Assembly: GCA_023262065.1 (NCBI GenBank)
Contig: JALRDW010000011.1
Location: 1 to 8,442, forward strand
Origin: Acidimicrobiia bacterium
GTDB taxonomy: Bacteria; Actinomycetota; Acidimicrobiia; IMCC26256
Length of the DNA: 8,442 bases
Direction: 5' to 3'
A model generated the notes under the pieces. It made no database searches and was not told the origin of the DNA. It saw nothing but the letters and a program-made list of their open reading frames with translations. This document shows positions 6,496 through 8,442 of the stretch, piece by piece. The position numbers and the translations under genes were made by a program. Every line of letters starts with the position of its first letter. The first letter of the stretch is position 1.

Positions 6496-6840
6496 TCAGA
6501 GGTACAGCCCGGTGCTGCCGTCGTGCTCGGTCGAGGCGACCGCATGCACGTCCCGCTCGCGCAGGATGAGGTACTCGTCACCGCGGATCTCGACCTCGTA
6601 CCCCGCGTCCGGAGCGAAGAGCACGGCATCGCCCTCGGTCACGTTGCGCACCGTCGGGCCGACCTGCACGACCTCGGCCCACACGAGTCGCCGATCGACG
6701 TTCGCAGTGGCCGGGATGAGGATCCCCGAACGGGACTTGCGGTCTCCGGCCTCGCGGGACGGGACGACGAGGATGCGGTCGGCCGTCATGCGGACGGACT
6801 GCTTGGACTCACTCTCGGCGATGCGAACCGGTCGGACCAT
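6496..6840 (-). CDS. GroES-like (Cpn10-fold) protein without adjacent groEL
   Basis: A 114-residue protein with the Cpn10 fold pattern: DRILVVPSRE (21-30), a mobile-loop-like SGILIPATA (38-46), WAEVVQVGP (54-62), EGDAVLFAPDAGYEVEIRGD (69-88) and the family-typical end EYLILRERDVHAV (89-101). It is longer than the usual roughly 97-100 residues. It has about 18 extra N-terminal residues and a tail ending GLYL, which I recall from actinobacterial GroES paralogues. It may work with GroEL encoded elsewhere, or it may be a paralogue with its own role. M18 is an alternative internal start. The ATG at 6840 is preferred because a TAGGGT box sits exactly where a leaderless start would need it. It heads a two-gene unit with the SDR. 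Confidence 0.8.
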   Translation of the reverse strand: MVRPVRIAESESKQSVRMTADRILVVPSREAGDRKSRSGILIPATANVDRRLVWAEVVQVGPTVRNVTEGDAVLFAPDAGYEVEIRGDEYLILRERDVHAVASTEHDGSTGLYL

Positions 6841-6846
6841 GTCGGC

Positions 6847-6852
6847 ACCCTA
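6847..6852 (-). promoter_or_regulatory. Candidate -10 box for the GroES-like/SDR unit, leaderless spacing
   Basis: Minus strand reads TAGGGT, then 6 nt, then ATG 6840. Taking the box as -12 to -7, transcription would begin at or next to the A of the ATG. No Shine-Dalgarno and no clear -35 are present. Confidence 0.45.
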
Positions 6853-6907
6853 CCGTCGGACCCGCACGGTCCCCGAAGCCCCTTCGTGGGATCCCTCCAC
6901 CCCCGGC

Positions 6908-6913
6908 TAGCCT
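6908..6913 (+). promoter_or_regulatory. Candidate -10 box for ctaB, near-leaderless spacing
   Basis: TAGCCT is followed by 9 nt and then ATG 6923, so a leader of only a few bases is expected. GGTGG (6915-6919) is the only purine-rich stretch before the start. The 82-bp spacer (6841-6922) also holds two small dyads, CGAAG-CCC-CTTCG (6874-6886) and GGGATCCC (6888-6895), between the two divergent boxes. Confidence 0.4.
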
Positions 6914-6922
6914 CGGTGGCCC

Positions 6923-7858
6923 ATGGCGGCGCTCCCCGACCCCACGTCCTCGATCGTCGCATCGGCCCCGCCGCGCCCGGGTGCGTGGCCCCGGATCCGG
7001 TCCTACGTGATGCTCACGAAGCCCCGGGTCATCGAGCTCCTGCTCGTCACGACGGTCCCATCGATGATCCTCGCCGAGCAGGGTTGGCCGTCGTTGGGAT
7101 TGGTCCTCGCGGTGCTGCTCGGCGGCGCGTTCGCGGCCGGGGGCGCCAACACCATCAACTGCTTCATCGAACGGGACCGCGATCAGGTCATGCAGCGGAC
7201 CCACGCCCGTCCGCTGCCCCGGGGCGAGGTGTCCCCCGTCGCCGCCCTCGTGTTCGGCCTCGTGCTCGAGGTGCTGGCCTTCGCCTGGCTCACCGTCACG
7301 GCCAACCTGCTCGCCGCCGTCCTCGCCGTGAGCGCCACGCTGTTCTACGTGTTCGTGTACACGATCTGGCTCAAGCCCCGGAGTCCGCAGAACATCGTCA
7401 TCGGCGGGGCCGCCGGGGCGGTGCCCGTCCTCGTCGGGTGGGCGGCCGTCACCGGGTCGGTCGGTGCCCCGGCCTGGGTCCTGTTCACGGTCATCTTCCT
7501 GTGGACCCCGCCGCACTTCTGGGCGCTCGCCGTCCGCTACCGGGACGACTACGCCCGAGCGGGCATCCCCATGCTCCCGGTGGTGCGCGGCCTGCGGGTC
7601 GCCGGACGCCAGATCGCCATCTACTCGGTGCTCGTCGTCCTCACGACGCTCACGCTGCCGTTCGTCGCCGACGTCGGGTGGATCTACACGGTCGCGGCGC
7701 TCGTGCTGGGCACCTGGTTCGCGCTCGCGGCGTTCCGGCTCGGACGCGGGATGGATCCGGAGCGCGCCATCCGGTTCTTCACCTTCTCGAACACCTACCT
7801 CGCGCTGCTCTTCGCCGCGGTCGCGATCGACGTGCTCGTCCGCCGCGCGCTGGGCTGA
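6923..7858 (+). CDS. ctaB: Protoheme IX farnesyltransferase (heme O synthase)
   Basis: Integral membrane prenyltransferase (UbiA superfamily, CtaB/Cox10) that attaches farnesyl to heme B, making heme O for heme-copper oxidases and heme A synthesis. It has 311 residues and several hydrophobic segments (about 37-53, 58-75, 104-124, 127-149, 158-175, 184-204, 230-248, 251-271 and 290-306). The N-terminal KPRVIELLLVTTVP (33-46) is typical. The first Asp-rich site is GANTINCFIERDRDQVMQRT (74-93, with N79, D85 and D87), followed by ARPLPRG (95-101). YTIWLKPRSPQNIVIGGAAG (146-165) and WTPPHFWALA (194-203) are Cox10 hallmarks. The second Asp site is DDYARAGIPMLPV (208-220). It is divergent from the GroES-like gene and followed 3 bp later by a thioredoxin-like gene, which suggests an operon for respiratory cytochrome assembly. 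Confidence 0.96.
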   Translation: MAALPDPTSSIVASAPPRPGAWPRIRSYVMLTKPRVIELLLVTTVPSMILAEQGWPSLGLVLAVLLGGAFAAGGANTINCFIERDRDQVMQRTHARPLPRGEVSPVAALVFGLVLEVLAFAWLTVTANLLAAVLAVSATLFYVFVYTIWLKPRSPQNIVIGGAAGAVPVLVGWAAVTGSVGAPAWVLFTVIFLWTPPHFWALAVRYRDDYARAGIPMLPVVRGLRVAGRQIAIYSVLVVLTTLTLPFVADVGWIYTVAALVLGTWFALAAFRLGRGMDPERAIRFFTFSNTYLALLFAAVAIDVLVRRALG

Positions 7859-7861
7859 TCC

Positions 7862-8442
7862 GTGGGCGCCCGGCGACCCCTGCTCGTCGTGACGGTGATC
7901 GCGGGGACCGCACTGGTGGTCTGGGGTGTCGTCGCCGCGCTGGACGCGAGCGGTCCCGCTCCGGATCCGGCCGTGCCGACCACCGCGTCACGGGTGCCGC
8001 CGACCCCGACCACGGTCGATCTCCGGCCGACCGACCCGGGGATCGCCGAGGTCGGCGATGGGGCTCCGGCGATCGACCTCCCGGCACTCGACGGCGGAGG
8101 GCGGGTGCGCGCCGGGGGTGGGCCGGGCCGACCGACACTCCTCAACTTCTGGGCCTCGTGGTGCATCCCCTGCCGGGAGGAGTTCCCGGTCCTGAGTCGG
8201 CTCGACGATCGGTACGGTCCCGACGGCCTCCGGGTCCTCGGGGTCACGTTCCGGGACGCTCCCGCCGACGCCCGGCGGTTCGTGGCCCGCGAGAACGCGG
8301 GATGGGAGATGGCCCACGACGCCGAGGGGCGGGCCGCACGGGCCTACGGGGTCCGGGCCGCGCCGCAGACCGTGCTCATCGCCGCCGACGGTTCCATCGT
8401 GCGACGGTGGTACGGCCGACCCTCCGAGGACGCCCTGGACGC
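7862..8442 (+). CDS. Membrane-anchored TlpA/ResA-like thiol-disulfide oxidoreductase, 3'-partial
   Basis: The frame opens at GTG 7862, 3 bp after the ctaB stop, and runs off the right edge, giving 193 codons so far. Residues 1-5 (MGARR) are basic and 6-27 are hydrophobic, a signal anchor that would place the rest outside the membrane. A Pro/Thr-rich linker (30-60) leads to a thioredoxin fold. GDGAPAIDLPALDG (65-78) is the usual TlpA entry, NFWASWCIPCREE (95-107) holds the redox pair C101/C104, and AAPQTVLI (166-173) gives the expected cis-Pro at P168. Such proteins reduce apocytochrome c or copper sites of cytochrome oxidase, or act in general extracytoplasmic thiol exchange. Its position after ctaB favours a role in respiratory complex assembly. 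The missing end should be short, given the family's usual length of about 170-210 residues. Start choice is moderately sure, since no Shine-Dalgarno is evident. Confidence 0.88.
   Translation, partial: MGARRPLLVVTVIAGTALVVWGVVAALDASGPAPDPAVPTTASRVPPTPTTVDLRPTDPGIAEVGDGAPAIDLPALDGGGRVRAGGGPGRPTLLNFWASWCIPCREEFPVLSRLDDRYGPDGLRVLGVTFRDAPADARRFVARENAGWEMAHDAEGRAARAYGVRAAPQTVLIAADGSIVRRWYGRPSEDALD

Noticed and set aside
5712..6629. 305-codon open frame on the minus strand in another phase of the SDR
   Set aside because: Arg/Gly-rich shadow; the SDR frame has the full catalytic set.
5987..6910. 307-codon plus-strand frame antisense to the SDR and GroES-like genes
   Set aside because: No recognisable domain; both opposite-strand genes are clearly real.
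6809..7516. 235-codon minus-strand frame antisense to ctaB
   Set aside because: Very acidic and Gly/Arg-rich shadow of the hydrophobic ctaB codons.
1..8442. Search for tRNA, rRNA, CRISPR repeats, insertion sequences, toxin-antitoxin or defence genes
   Set aside because: Nothing with the needed structure or motifs was seen; intergenic space is limited to a few short gaps.

Overview
The window is a very GC-rich, tightly packed chromosomal segment. Almost every base is coding, third codon positions are strongly G/C, and GTG starts and 4-bp start/stop overlaps are common. The gene set includes an F420 (deazaflavin) biosynthesis enzyme, an actinobacterial-looking GroES-like protein and heme A synthesis for an aa3-type oxidase. 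This points to an aerobic, high-GC actinobacterium. The Acidimicrobiia are my best guess, but that is an inference from general resemblance. I see no rRNA, tRNA, CRISPR array, insertion sequence or phage gene, and no stretch over 300 bases without a gene.

Region 1 (1-3303, + strand) is a translationally coupled run of three genes. The first is the CofH half of FO synthase, open at the left edge and probably the C-terminal part of a fused FbiC/CofGH. The second is a PfkB-family adenosine kinase and the third is a LOG-family Rossmann protein. The junctions are ATGA and GTGA overlaps. Kinase plus LOG could in principle turn a nucleoside into its 5'-monophosphate and then into free base plus ribose 5-phosphate.

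Region 2 (3317-3511, - strand) is a 64-residue, highly charged helical protein of unknown function. It has its own Shine-Dalgarno sequence and lies divergent to region 3.

Region 3 (3576-5728, + strand) holds an M20-family zinc dipeptidase with its metal-site motifs intact. It overlaps by ATGA a cysteine-rich protein that resembles the YkgJ/DUF3109 cysteine-cluster families. The convergent junction with region 4 is a perfect 16-bp palindrome that contains both stop codons.

Region 4 (5735-6840, - strand) is a two-gene unit: a GroES-like protein followed, 2 bp later, by a short-chain dehydrogenase/reductase. An 82-bp divergent promoter region separates it from region 5.

Region 5 (6923-8442, + strand) holds ctaB (heme O synthase) and, 3 bp after it, a membrane-anchored TlpA/ResA-like thioredoxin that runs off the right edge. 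The pair fits biogenesis of the respiratory cytochrome oxidase or c-type cytochromes.

Most genes here belong to well-known families. I find no clear new multi-gene system. The points most worth a second look are the nucleoside kinase/LOG pair behind FO synthase, the cysteine-cluster protein tied to the dipeptidase, the orphan GroES-like protein tied to the SDR, and the recurring TAnnnT boxes placed for leaderless transcripts.
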